Source: Betaproteobacteria bacterium (GTDB taxonomy: Bacteria; Pseudomonadota; Gammaproteobacteria; Burkholderiales; Casimicrobiaceae). From it: 64,000 nucleotides of DNA. Shown here piece by piece: positions 39,484 through 47,793 of this stretch (the stretch's first letter is position 1; each line of letters begins with the position of its first letter). Under the pieces are notes generated by a model. That model was given only the letters and a program-made list of their open reading frames with translations, was not told the origin of the DNA and searched no databases. The translations under genes and the position numbers were made by a program. The stretch is from NCBI GenBank assembly GCA_004293675.1, contig READ01000010.1, forward strand, positions 98,166-162,165. Reading direction: 5' to 3'.

Positions 39484-39621
39484 GGTGGAACGCTTGCGGT
39501 TCCGCCGAATGCGCTGAGGCGAGCGAGTTTCTACGCTAGATCTCGCTCCTTGAACCTGCCCAGGGAATCACAAAAAGCTATAGTTCCCATAGTTGAATAA
39601 AACACGTCAGGCCTCATAGTT

Positions 39622-40356
39622 ATGCCAGTTCTTTCGACCGCTGTTGCGACTACGTCGGTAGCTTGTGCGAACGTGGGGTTGTTCAACATTTGTTCCGATA
39701 CTTGGGAGAAGGCGATACTAACGCTGTTGGGTACCTTTATCGGTGCCACGTTGGCCTTTGGATCACAACTCTATCTACATCGACGGCAGGAACGGAAAGC
39801 TGAGCTAGTTTCGGCGCACCGAATCCTCTTTTGCCTGCTACAGCAAACCAACGCGCTAGTGTTGTTTCAGAACGACTTTGTTGCGCCGCATCGAAATTCG
39901 CCAGCTCCGTTCATGGAAATTCCTGCGGCAATGGAGTTCGATCTATCGAAAAACCAGTTCGACTTTTCGTCGTTCAATTTTCTTTTGAAGTCGAAGGAAG
40001 GGCGACAAGTTATGTACGACTTGTATTTGGCCCAAGAGAGCTACGTAGAGGCTCTCCGTGCCATCAATGAGCGGTCGCGCATGCATCGCGAGGAGCTTCA
40101 GCCGAAATTATTCGAAGCGGGGTTCAAGAACAACGAATTGACTACTGATGCGGAGCTCGCTCGGAGACTGGGGCCGCTAGTTCTCGGTTCCATGACCAGT
40201 CTAACGGCGCAAGTCCTAGAGATAGTGCCGAGTACCTTCCGAAAATTGGTCGTTGCGAAGATCGCGTTCAGGGAATTTGCCGTAAAGTACTTTCGAACGA
40301 ATGAATTTACTGAATTCGAGTTCCCTGAAACGTATGGAATGGAATTCAAAAAATGA
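39622..40356 (+). CDS. Hypothetical protein with one membrane segment
   Basis: A 244-residue protein of unknown family. A single hydrophobic segment (about residues 30-54, WEKAILTLLGTFIGATLAFG) is followed by the basic LHRRQERKAEL. The remaining ~180 residues are mostly helical and soluble (SAHRILFCLLQQTNALVLFQNDF; ELQPKLFEAGFKNNELTTDAELARRLG). This suggests an N-terminal anchor with a cytoplasmic helical domain. It is flanked on both sides by intergenic repeats, with no operon partner, as often seen for accessory genes. Confidence 0.65.
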   Translation: MPVLSTAVATTSVACANVGLFNICSDTWEKAILTLLGTFIGATLAFGSQLYLHRRQERKAELVSAHRILFCLLQQTNALVLFQNDFVAPHRNSPAPFMEIPAAMEFDLSKNQFDFSSFNFLLKSKEGRQVMYDLYLAQESYVEALRAINERSRMHREELQPKLFEAGFKNNELTTDAELARRLGPLVLGSMTSLTAQVLEIVPSTFRKLVVAKIAFREFAVKYFRTNEFTEFEFPETYGMEFKK

Positions 40357-40370
40357 TCGCGGTAGCCGGG

Positions 40371-40981
40371 TAGGGTGGGCACCCCGTGCCCACCAAGCTT
40401 TGCCAAACGAGACCAACTTCTGATGGACGACATGGTGGGCACGGGGTGCCCACCCTACGCACTCATCCCGCCCCCGTTCGTGGTGAGCTTGTCGAACCAT
40501 GAGCGGCAATAGAGGTGAAACCCATCGCCTGCGGAGGCCACTCTCCCCAAGCCGTTCATGGTTCGACGGGCTCACCATGAACGGGAGGGGGGCGAGGGTG
40601 CGTCGCGAGGCATATTTTGATGCGAGCCCCGTGCCCATCGCAACGTTCATTCCACACGGCGACGCGATGGACGCAGCCGGATAGGGTGGGCACCCCGTGC
40701 CCACCAAGTTTTGCCAAACGAAACGAACTTCTGATGGACGACATGGTGGGCACGGGGTGCCCACCCCACAAGCTCATCCCACCCCGTTCGTGGTGAGCTT
40801 GTCGAACCATGAACGGCAATAGAGGTGAAACCCATCGCCTGCGGAGGCCACTCTCCCCAAGCCGTTCATGGTTCGACGGGCTCACCACGAACGGCAGGGG
40901 TTCGCGGGTGCGTCGCGAGGCATATTGTGATGAGAGCCCCGTGCCCATCGGAACGTTCATTCCACAGGGCGACGCGATGGG
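40371..40981. repeat. Tandem duplication of a ~311-bp repeat unit
   Basis: Two nearly identical units run head to tail: 40371-40681 and 40682-40981. Each starts with TAGGGTGGGCACCCCGTGCC, a G+C-rich palindrome with an inverted partner 70 bp later. Each also contains the inverted pair GTTCGTGGTGAGCTTGTCGA / GTTCATGGTTCGACGGGCTC. The 775-bp gap (40357-41131) contains nothing else. The open frames here are created by the repeats and are not genes. Confidence 0.85.
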
Positions 40982-41131
40982 CGGAAGGCTGCCCACACTA
41001 CTGGGCTTCTTTGCTTGACTTTACAGGCGGCATCTACGCGGGCTACGTGGACATCCCGCGCCGAAGTAGTGCTGGCATACGTTCATTAGCGCGATCGGCG
41101 CGCGAATTGATTTCATTGAGATAATCTATCC

Positions 41132-42091
41132 ATGAAATTCTGGACATACCAACGCGCTTTTCGGATTGACGACATCAGCGGCGAGGTGCGCACCGCCGTT
41201 ACGTCCTCGGACATGGCGTCAACGCTCTTCATTGATGGTGTCGCCGTTGCCAGCGACACGTTTACTTGGCGCGGGGCGCGTCTACTGCGAAACAATCACC
41301 TGCGCCACAGGCTTGCCGACGGGCGCGAGTTGTCGGTTGAGGCGGGCTATGTTGGCTGGTGGAAGACGCAGATTGCGGTTCGCGTGAACGAGGTACTTCG
41401 CTATGAGAGCCAGCCCGGTGCCAAGATTGAGTGGCCTCCGTCGCTCGGAAAAAGCGTGGGAAAAGACGTGTCGCTGCCGCCCGAAGAACTCGCGAAAATT
41501 GAGGCGGAAGAGGCGCGTTTGAGCGAGCAGTTTCGGCGCAATAAGCCATCGCTGCTTTTCGACATCGGCATCGCTTTGCTCTTCTTTGTCGTCGCCAAGT
41601 ATTCAAATCTGACCACGGCAGCGCTGGTATCCGCCGGTGCGGGCATTCTGGGTGCGGTGGTCCAGAGAATTACAAAAATTGATTTGCTCGGCGGTTTAGC
41701 GGTGTTTGGCATCGTTATGTCACTGGTGACTGCCGCTTTCGCCTTGGCGTTTCAAGATGACAACATGGTCAAAATGCGCAGCACGATTTTGGGGCTGCTG
41801 ACTGCGGGGTTGTTTCTGGCGGACGGCGTGTTTGGCGGGCGTTTTTTGGGCAAACGTTTAGTGCGCTACATGCCGCACCCCGATACCAGCGCACAACGAC
41901 TCTCGATCGGACTGGGGTTGATGGGCGTATTCATGGCGGTCATGAATTACGCCGTCGCGAAGCTTTTCTCGACCGACACTTGGTTGTTCTACACCACGTT
42001 TTTGGATACGGCGCTTGCTATGGGCATCGTGTTCGCCGTGATCAAATTTGCGCAACCGAAACAGAGCGAGCATGCCAGCACTGCGCCGTAA
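41132..42091 (+). CDS. Membrane protein with IspZ-like septation domain and an extra N-terminal domain
   Basis: A 319-residue protein. The C-terminal ~180 residues (from about 140) have five or six membrane segments and the pattern of intracellular septation protein A/IspZ (LLGGLAVFGIVMSLV, TILGLLTAGLFLADGVFGGRFLGKRL). The first ~110 residues are a soluble, strand-rich domain not present in ordinary IspZ (MKFWTYQRAFRIDDISGEVR; FTWRGARLLRNNHLRHRLADG), followed by a charged helix (PPEELAKIEAEEARLSEQFRR). The function of the family in cell envelope or division is poorly defined. It stands alone after the tandem repeats. Confidence 0.7.
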   Translation: MKFWTYQRAFRIDDISGEVRTAVTSSDMASTLFIDGVAVASDTFTWRGARLLRNNHLRHRLADGRELSVEAGYVGWWKTQIAVRVNEVLRYESQPGAKIEWPPSLGKSVGKDVSLPPEELAKIEAEEARLSEQFRRNKPSLLFDIGIALLFFVVAKYSNLTTAALVSAGAGILGAVVQRITKIDLLGGLAVFGIVMSLVTAAFALAFQDDNMVKMRSTILGLLTAGLFLADGVFGGRFLGKRLVRYMPHPDTSAQRLSIGLGLMGVFMAVMNYAVAKLFSTDTWLFYTTFLDTALAMGIVFAVIKFAQPKQSEHASTAP

Positions 42092-42190
42092 TGGTGAGCA
42101 GGTCACCGTTGCCGCGTCAGCCCATTGCATCATCAGGCCATAGAATGGCGTTTTAGTTTCAGCTTCATCGAAACAAGCGCCAAACACCCT

Positions 42191-42832
42191 ATGAAAAACC
42201 TTGTCCTGCTTTTGACCGTATTCTTTCTGGCGAGTCATTCGATGGCCCTTGAACAACCCAAGCATCGCGTGCTTGAAACCATCGGCAAGATCGAACTTCG
42301 CGATTACGAGCCATCGATTTTGGCCGAGGTGGAGGTTGAGGGGGAGCGCAGCGCGGCGGTGAATCAAGCGTTTCGTATTCTGGCGGGCTACATTTTCGGC
42401 GGTAATCAAGGGCAAAACAAAATCGCAATGACGGCGCCGGTTACCCAAGCGCCGGAGCCATCGTCGAGAGCGGGTGAGAAGATTGCGATGACTGCTCCGG
42501 TGACTCAAGAGACGGTGAGTGCGACGGGTAGCGCGGGTAACCCACGTTGGCGAGTGGCTTTCATGATGCCCAGCAAATTCACGCTGGAAACGTTGCCCAA
42601 AGCAAACGACGAGCGAATCAAATTTCGGGTGAGCGAACCCGTGAAGCGCGCAGCCATCGTGTTCGATGGGTTTTCAACAGAATCGAACCTGAGCACCCAC
42701 CGCGAGCAGCTCGAAGCGTTCGTCACCAAGCGCGGGATCAAGACCAGGGGCGAGTATTCGATGGCGTTCTATAACGATCCATTCACGTTGCCCTGGAATC
42801 GCCGCAACGAGTGGTGGGTGGCAATCGAATAG
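42191..42832 (+). CDS. SOUL-family haem-binding protein, secreted
   Basis: A 213-residue protein with a signal peptide (MKNLVLLLTVFFLASHSMAL). A SOUL domain follows: VLETIGKIELRDYEPSILAEVEV, FRILAGYIFGGNQGQNKIAMTAPVTQ, VAFMMPSKF and a C-terminal YNDPFTLPWNRRNEWWVAI. These are family hallmarks. Bacterial SOUL proteins are presumed to bind haem or related tetrapyrroles in the periplasm. I chose the ATG at 42191 because it starts the signal peptide. The KIAMTAPVTQ element occurs twice within 25 residues. Confidence 0.9.
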   Translation: MKNLVLLLTVFFLASHSMALEQPKHRVLETIGKIELRDYEPSILAEVEVEGERSAAVNQAFRILAGYIFGGNQGQNKIAMTAPVTQAPEPSSRAGEKIAMTAPVTQETVSATGSAGNPRWRVAFMMPSKFTLETLPKANDERIKFRVSEPVKRAAIVFDGFSTESNLSTHREQLEAFVTKRGIKTRGEYSMAFYNDPFTLPWNRRNEWWVAIE

Positions 42833-42889
42833 CCCCTCGTCCGTCGGGCGGTGCGCGGCAGTGCCGCAAGCGTCCTACCCTGCACTGTA

Positions 42890-43501
42890 ATGATTGACCA
42901 CGAGCAACTACATCACGACGGCTATACGGTAGTCCGCCAAGCGATACCGGCACAATGGCTCGATGCCCTTCGCGCAACGTTCGACGCGGACGTGTTGCCT
43001 TCGGATGAATGGCCCGTACCGCGCGGACCGGGCTGGCGGCATTCGCTTTTGGATCTTGATCCGCAGGTGCAAGCGGTGTGTCGTCTGCCGAGCGTATTGG
43101 CGGTGGTCGGTGCTCTGATCGGCGAGCGATTCTTTCTTTCACAAGTGGAAGGCCGGGAGCCGTTGCTCGGTGGCGGGCATCAGGGATTGCACCGCGATCG
43201 GTCGGCGCATCGAGCGGGCGACACGATCAATGCGTTAGCGTTTTTCGATGACTACGATGCCAGCAATGGCGCCACTCGCGTCGTCCCCGGTAGCCATCGT
43301 CCGCTTCGATCTGATGCATCCGTGGACGTCAACGAAGAACTTCAGTCACGGCAGATTGCCGGGGCCGCAGGCGATATCTTGGTCTTTGACGCAGATTTGC
43401 TTCACGCGGCCAGCCTGAACGCAACGGGCGCGCGTCGACGCTCAATCCTGATCGGCTATTTCGCCGAACCGCTGTATGCCTCGCATCTAGGGCGACGCTG
43501 A
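42890..43501 (+). CDS. Phytanoyl-CoA dioxygenase-family protein, 3' end replaced by an inserted element
   Basis: A 203-residue Fe(II)/2-oxoglutarate oxygenase-like protein. Metal ligands are H101 and D103 (LHRDRS) and H172 (DADLLHAAS); R182 probably binds 2-oxoglutarate. The start ATG at 42890 puts IDHEQLHHDGYTVVR at the N-terminus as in the family. The last three residues and the stop codon come from a small inserted element (43491-43651). Deleting the element with one CTAG copy continues the frame for 25 more codons (ETAKLRAIRMDTTERFDPSA...) to a stop at 43732, giving a 225-residue ancestral protein. The truncated product keeps all ligands and may be active. Confidence 0.85.
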   Translation: MIDHEQLHHDGYTVVRQAIPAQWLDALRATFDADVLPSDEWPVPRGPGWRHSLLDLDPQVQAVCRLPSVLAVVGALIGERFFLSQVEGREPLLGGGHQGLHRDRSAHRAGDTINALAFFDDYDASNGATRVVPGSHRPLRSDASVDVNEELQSRQIAGAAGDILVFDADLLHAASLNATGARRRSILIGYFAEPLYASHLGRR

Positions 43502-43655
43502 TCAAATGCCCATCGAGCATCGCATCCTTGGACTTGGGCCGATTGCTGCATCGAAAATGCTCGCCATAGCCCCGCTATGCCTCGCATTTATCGATTTCGC
43601 ACTCGATCCCAATCCAGGGCGCGCTGCTCGCGGGATTTAATCAGCGTCTCCCTAG
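43487..43655. mobile_element. 161-bp MITE with 17-bp terminal inverted repeats and CTAG target duplication
   Basis: The element proper is 43491-43651. It starts GGCGACGCTGATCAAAT and ends with the inverted copy, which reads GGAGACGCTGATTAAAT on the minus strand (15 of 17 match). CTAG flanks both sides (43487-43490 and 43652-43655). Joining the flanks through a single CTAG restores an open reading frame. The interior is non-coding and contains ATGCTCGCCATAGCCCCGC, itself partly palindromic. A YTAR target duplication is usual for IS5-group transposases, which may mobilise it; no such transposase is in this window. Confidence 0.85.
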
Positions 43656-43732
43656 AAACGGCGAAGCTGCGTGCGATACGCATGGACACAACTGAGCGGT
43701 TCGACCCGTCTGCGCTTGTCGCAAACGGGTGA
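43652..43732 (+). pseudogene. Severed 3' end of the phytanoyl-CoA dioxygenase-family gene
   Basis: Read in the frame of the upstream gene across the CTAG, this encodes LETAKLRAIRMDTTERFDPS, then ALVANG and a stop. It is a plausible protein tail, now cut off by the element at 43491-43651. It has no start of its own. Confidence 0.75.
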
Positions 43733-43804
43733 TCGTGGCACCTCGGTGGCAAGCTACGTTGCCACCCTACAATGAGCGACGTTGTCTTTTGCACCGAACC
43801 GATC

Positions 43805-44242
43805 ATGACAAAACCACTCGCAATCGCCTGCGATCACGCGGCACTCGACTTAAAACGCGCCTTGGTCAGCGAGCTCGAAAAGCGCGGCATCGCCGTGCGC
43901 GATTTCGGCACCAACAGCAGCGATTCATGTGATTACCCTGACTTCGCACACGCGGTGGGTCGTGCCATTGATAGCGGCGAAGTCGAGCGCGCGATTTTGG
44001 TGTGTGGCACCGGTGTGGGCATGTCGATCGCGGCAAACCGACACGCCGCGGTGCGCGCAGTGGTTTGCAGCGAGCCTTTGAGCGCACGCATGTCTCGGCA
44101 GCACAACGACTCCAACGTGCTCTGCATTGGTGCGCGAATCGTCGGCGCGGGCACCGCCATTGATATCGTCGACGCCTTTTTAGGCGCTGCGTTTGAAGGC
44201 GGCCGCCATGCCGCGCGCGTTGCGAAAATTAATTTGGTCTGA
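43805..44242 (+). CDS. rpiB: Ribose-5-phosphate isomerase B
   Basis: A 145-residue enzyme that interconverts ribose 5-phosphate and ribulose 5-phosphate (RpiB/LacAB family). Visible family motifs are IACDHAALDLKRAL near the N-terminus and the active-site region ILVCGTGVGMSIAANRHAAVRA with the catalytic cysteine, then SRQHNDSNVLCIGARI. The ATG at 43805 starts MTKPLAIACDH as in homologues; the frame opens 11 codons earlier without support. It stands alone. A fragment of the GTAGGGTGG repeat family lies just upstream (about 43735-43770). Confidence 0.94.
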   Translation: MTKPLAIACDHAALDLKRALVSELEKRGIAVRDFGTNSSDSCDYPDFAHAVGRAIDSGEVERAILVCGTGVGMSIAANRHAAVRAVVCSEPLSARMSRQHNDSNVLCIGARIVGAGTAIDIVDAFLGAAFEGGRHAARVAKINLV

Positions 44243-44394
44243 CCGCGCGAATTGCTTTGGAGCGGGGGCGGCCGTGCGGCTCGTGGGTCACATCGGTAAG
44301 AGAAATCAGAAACCCGCACAAAACCGCACCATTGGGGCTGACTCGGTGACAGAATGCGGCCATCCGTGTTTCACTTTTCTGCTCTGGAAAAACA

Positions 44395-44916
44395 ATGAGT
44401 GCCGCGCTGAAGAGCTCCCGCTACCTAGGTGATGTTGTTTTTCGTAGAACTATCAAGGGCGAGTTCTTGATTAAGAACGGCAGTGCGCTGCATCGCAGCG
44501 CGCCGCAGCGAATGCTTGCCGCACTCGACGGTCGTCGCACGGCGAATTCGTTGGCGTTAGCGTTTCGGGCGCGTGAAGTGGTAACGCTGCTCAAGCTGCT
44601 TGAGTCAAAGGGACTGATCGAGTCGGTTGGTGGAGTCGTCGAGTTGGCTTCGATCACGAGCGCTGATGCGGCCTCTGGAGTGCGCGCGCCACTGGCGCTG
44701 CGCGAACTGGAAGCGGCGAAGCTCGCCGCCATCGGCGCCGCCCGCGAGCTGTTGGGCACATCGGCCAAGGCGAGCATTCGAGAGATCGAGCAGTGTCGCG
44801 ACACGGCAATGTTTCGCTCGGCTATCGACGTGATTTGTGAGCGGCTGTCGAGCGTTCTGGGAGCTGATGCAGCGGCGATCTTTGTTGAGACGACTCGAAG
44901 AGCTGGGCGCGTCTAG
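44395..44916 (+). CDS. Hypothetical protein, 173 residues
   Basis: I do not recognise the family. Residues 1-75 look like a small winged-helix unit (RMLAALDGRRTANSLALAFRAREVVTLLKLLESKGLIESVGG), a pattern also seen in helix-turn-helix domains that lack obvious DNA-binding partners. The C-terminal part is helical and alanine-rich (LRELEAAKLAAIGAARELLG). No membrane or signal segment is seen. The ATG at 44395 has no strong ribosome site. The 152 bp before it hold nothing recognisable. It is not clearly part of an operon. Confidence 0.6.
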   Translation: MSAALKSSRYLGDVVFRRTIKGEFLIKNGSALHRSAPQRMLAALDGRRTANSLALAFRAREVVTLLKLLESKGLIESVGGVVELASITSADAASGVRAPLALRELEAAKLAAIGAARELLGTSAKASIREIEQCRDTAMFRSAIDVICERLSSVLGADAAAIFVETTRRAGRV

Positions 44917-45096
44917 CGCTAGCAAGTCGGGCGCGATGTCGCTGCGCCGGTTGGCGGTTAAAACGACCCCATAGCTCGCTGTCGAAGGCTGTTCACCCTC
45001 TGTTTTGTGCGTTGGAGGATAGCAACCCACGCGGCGCAGGCCAAACGACACCTCAGGTGTGCAAAATACGTACACCGTCTTCGGCCAATGCCATTC

Positions 45097-46167
45097 ATGA
45101 ATTCCCCCACCACTTTCGCCCGCGTCACCGAAGCGTTGCCCGCTGAGATCGTATTCGAAGTCCTGCCGCGCGATTTGTCGGACTATCGGGCTGGCAATAC
45201 CGGCATCCCGTACGCGTTTTTCTTTGACAGCGGCCTGCCGGGACCTCGCGTGGCCATTAATGCACTGACGCATGGCAATGAGTTTTGCGGGATGGTGGCG
45301 GTGTGCGCGTTGCTCGATGCAGGCGTGCGGCCCGAGTGCGGAAGTTTGAGCTTGAGCTTTGCCAACGTGGCCGCGTATGAGAGCTTCGACATCAACGCAC
45401 CCTTTGACAGCCGACAGCTGGTTCACAACTTAAACCGCATTTGGTCGCAGGCAGAGTTGACCGGCAGCGAACGCAGCCCAGAGTTGGATCGGGCTCGTGA
45501 GATGCGCTCGTTGTTTGACGGCGCGCACGCTTTGCTAGACATTCATTCAACCACGCAACCGGTGCCTCCGTTTTTTGTGCTCTCCGCAGGCCAGAGCAGC
45601 CGCGCGAGCATTGCGCTGGCCGACGGCATTGGTTTTCCTGCGCCTCAGCTCATCATGCCCGGTGGCATGCAAACGGGCACACCGCTCATTGAGTACGGCC
45701 CGTTTAGTCCGATTCATGCCAAAGGCACCACTGCCTTCGCGCCCGGTGCCGGTGGTTCGGTCGTAGTGGAGTGCGGCCAGCACTTTGCGAAGAGCGCTGG
45801 CGTGTTGGCAACGCAAGTGGCCTTGTCATTTATGCGACATACCGGGGTTCTGAGCAGCGATGGTGCCTCCAAATGGAGTGTGCGGCTCACCGGCATTGAT
45901 GCGTTTGCTGCGCGACCTGCGAAGCCGCAGCGCTATCAGTTGCTGAGCACGCATGTCATCCGAACGCCGCAGCTGCGCTGGGCTCGACCGCTGCAAGGTA
46001 TGGAAGTGTTTGCGCGTGATGAGCTCATCGGCACCGACGGCGATTTCGAAATTCGCTCGCCCTGCAATGACTGTACGATCTTTATGCCTCTGGCGCCTTA
46101 CCGCACAGCCATTCCAGGTCGCGAGGGTATTTACTTGACGATGCCGGTTGCATCGAACGCGGCGTAG
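45097..46167 (+). CDS. Succinylglutamate desuccinylase/aspartoacylase-family deacylase
   Basis: A 356-residue zinc enzyme of the M14 (aspartoacylase) family. Zinc ligands are H59 and E62 (THGNE) and the later histidine in LLDIHST. Other marks are HNLNRIW and the late glutamate in VVVECGQH. It removes an acyl group from an N-acylated amino acid or a similar amide; the substrate is unknown. I chose the ATG at 45097 (MNSPTTFARV); an ATG at 45088 is in frame. Ribosome sites are weak. It is not part of an arginine-succinyltransferase operon. Confidence 0.85.
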   Translation: MNSPTTFARVTEALPAEIVFEVLPRDLSDYRAGNTGIPYAFFFDSGLPGPRVAINALTHGNEFCGMVAVCALLDAGVRPECGSLSLSFANVAAYESFDINAPFDSRQLVHNLNRIWSQAELTGSERSPELDRAREMRSLFDGAHALLDIHSTTQPVPPFFVLSAGQSSRASIALADGIGFPAPQLIMPGGMQTGTPLIEYGPFSPIHAKGTTAFAPGAGGSVVVECGQHFAKSAGVLATQVALSFMRHTGVLSSDGASKWSVRLTGIDAFAARPAKPQRYQLLSTHVIRTPQLRWARPLQGMEVFARDELIGTDGDFEIRSPCNDCTIFMPLAPYRTAIPGREGIYLTMPVASNAA

Positions 46168-46360
46168 CGACGGTGTTCGGAATCAACTTGTTTCTTTTGA
46201 GGCAAGTAGCAATTCATCGTTCTACGACAAGGCCGCACGCCGGAACGGTTTTACGACGTCGTTGAATGGCTGACCGCTCGGAATTAGGATAGCTGTCGCG
46301 TTGAATAGTCCGCATGACCAAAGTTACAACTTACGATTTTTTTTTACTCAAGAGCACACC

Positions 46361-47638
46361 ATGAAAATTGAAACTATTGCTGTTCACGGCGGCTACACAC
46401 CTGATCCCACCACCAAAGCGGTGGCCGTGCCGATTTATCAAACGGTGGCCTATGCGTTTGACAACACGCAGCATGGCGCCGATTTGTTTGATTTGAAGGT
46501 GGCGGGCAATATCTACAGCCGCATCATGAACCCCACCAATGGCGTGCTGGAAGCGCGCATTGCTGCGCTAGAGGGCGGCGTGGGCGCACTGGCTGTGGCG
46601 TCTGGCATGGCGGCGATTTCTTACGCGATTCAAACCATCACCGAGGCTGGCGACAACATCGTCTCCGCTTCCACGCTGTACGGCGGCACGTATAACTTGT
46701 TCGCCCACACCTTCCCACAAATGGGCATTGAAGTGCGTTTTGCTGATTACCGCGATCCGGCCTCTTTTGCCAAGCTGATCGATGCGCGCACCAAAGCGAT
46801 TTACTGCGAATCCATTGGCAACCCGCTGGGCAACGTGACCGATATCGCCGCTTTGGCGCAGGTGGCGCACGCGCATGGCGTGCCCTTGATTGTGGACAAC
46901 ACTGTGACCAGCCCTTACCTCTGCCGCCCGTTTGAACATGGCGCAGACATCGTGGTGCATTCGCTCACCAAATACCTTGGCGGTCATGGCACTACGATTG
47001 GCGGTGCTGTGGTTGACTCTGGCAAATTCCCATGGGCTGAACACAAAGCGCGCTTCAAGCGCTTGAATGAGCCTGACGTCAGCTACCACGGCGTGGTCTA
47101 CACCGAAGCGCTTGGCCCCGCTGCCTACATTGGGCGCTGCCGCGTGGTGCCGCTGCGCAATATGGGCGCTGCGCTGAGCCCGATGAATGCCTTTCAAATT
47201 TTGCAAGGCATTGAAACGCTGGCCTTGCGCATGGATCGGATTTGCGAAAACGCCGTGAAAGTTGCTGACTATCTGCAAAAGCATGCCAAGGTGGCGGCGG
47301 TGAACTACGCGGGCTTAGCGGACCATGCTGATCACGCGCTGGTCAAAAAATACATGGGTGGCCGCGCCTCTGGCATTATCAGCTTCACGCTCAAGGGCGA
47401 GCAAGGGCGCGAATCCGGCGCTAAATTCCAAGATGCGCTCAAGTTGTTTACCCGCTTGGTCAACATTGGCGATGCCAAGTCTCTCGCTTGTCACCCCGCC
47501 TCAACCACGCACCGCCAACTCAACCCCGCAGAGCTAGCCAAAGCCGGCGTGAGTGAAGGCATGGTGCGCCTCTCGGTGGGTATTGAACACGTTGACGATC
47601 TGTTGGCTGATCTGGATCAGGCATTGGCGGCGGTTTAG
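46361..47638 (+). CDS. metY: O-acetylhomoserine sulfhydrylase (aminocarboxypropyltransferase)
   Basis: A 425-residue PLP enzyme of the Cys/Met metabolism family that makes homocysteine from O-acetylhomoserine and sulfide. The N-terminus KIETIAVHGGYTPDPTTKAVAVPIYQT, the ASGMAAI motif, PLP lysine in VVHSLTKYLGGHG and the C-terminal VRLSVGIEHVDDLL are typical of MetY. The ATG at 46361 follows AAGAGCACACC. The 193 bp before it were examined for a SAM or SAH riboswitch and none was recognised. It stands alone; the next gene converges on it. Confidence 0.93.
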   Translation: MKIETIAVHGGYTPDPTTKAVAVPIYQTVAYAFDNTQHGADLFDLKVAGNIYSRIMNPTNGVLEARIAALEGGVGALAVASGMAAISYAIQTITEAGDNIVSASTLYGGTYNLFAHTFPQMGIEVRFADYRDPASFAKLIDARTKAIYCESIGNPLGNVTDIAALAQVAHAHGVPLIVDNTVTSPYLCRPFEHGADIVVHSLTKYLGGHGTTIGGAVVDSGKFPWAEHKARFKRLNEPDVSYHGVVYTEALGPAAYIGRCRVVPLRNMGAALSPMNAFQILQGIETLALRMDRICENAVKVADYLQKHAKVAAVNYAGLADHADHALVKKYMGGRASGIISFTLKGEQGRESGAKFQDALKLFTRLVNIGDAKSLACHPASTTHRQLNPAELAKAGVSEGMVRLSVGIEHVDDLLADLDQALAAV

Positions 47639-47708
47639 GCCCAGAGAGAAAGCACCGCACGCCCCCCGACAAAAACTTCGCTTTTGTTGTACGTACCCCA
47701 TTGCGAGG

Positions 47709-47756
47709 TTCGTAGGGCGGCACGCTTGCGCTGCCGCCGTGGGGCACCGGCGAAGC
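47709..47756. repeat. GTAGGGCGG-type intergenic repeat
   Basis: CGTAGGGCGGCACGCTTGCG followed by CTGCCGCCG forms an imperfect hairpin between converging metY and xdhC-like genes. Relatives start at 39481 (GTAGGGTGGAACGCTTGCGG), at about 43735-43770 (inverted) and at the tandem units from 40371. Confidence 0.6.
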
Positions 47757-47793
47757 CCCGTTCGGTTTGGTTTGATCGACCGTTGCGACCTCG

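Noticed and set aside
40371..40981. CRISPR array
   Set aside because: Only two long units in direct tandem, with no short regular repeats or unique spacers.
40499..41018. Open frames in both strands of the tandem repeats
   Set aside because: Their sequences repeat with the DNA unit and run across palindromes; they are products of the repeats.
43588..43806. Minus-strand frame of 72 codons before rpiB
   Set aside because: It runs from the MITE into the severed dioxygenase tail on the opposite strand, which explains it.
46168..46360. SAM- or SAH-riboswitch before metY
   Set aside because: The conserved cores of known classes could not be found in the leader.
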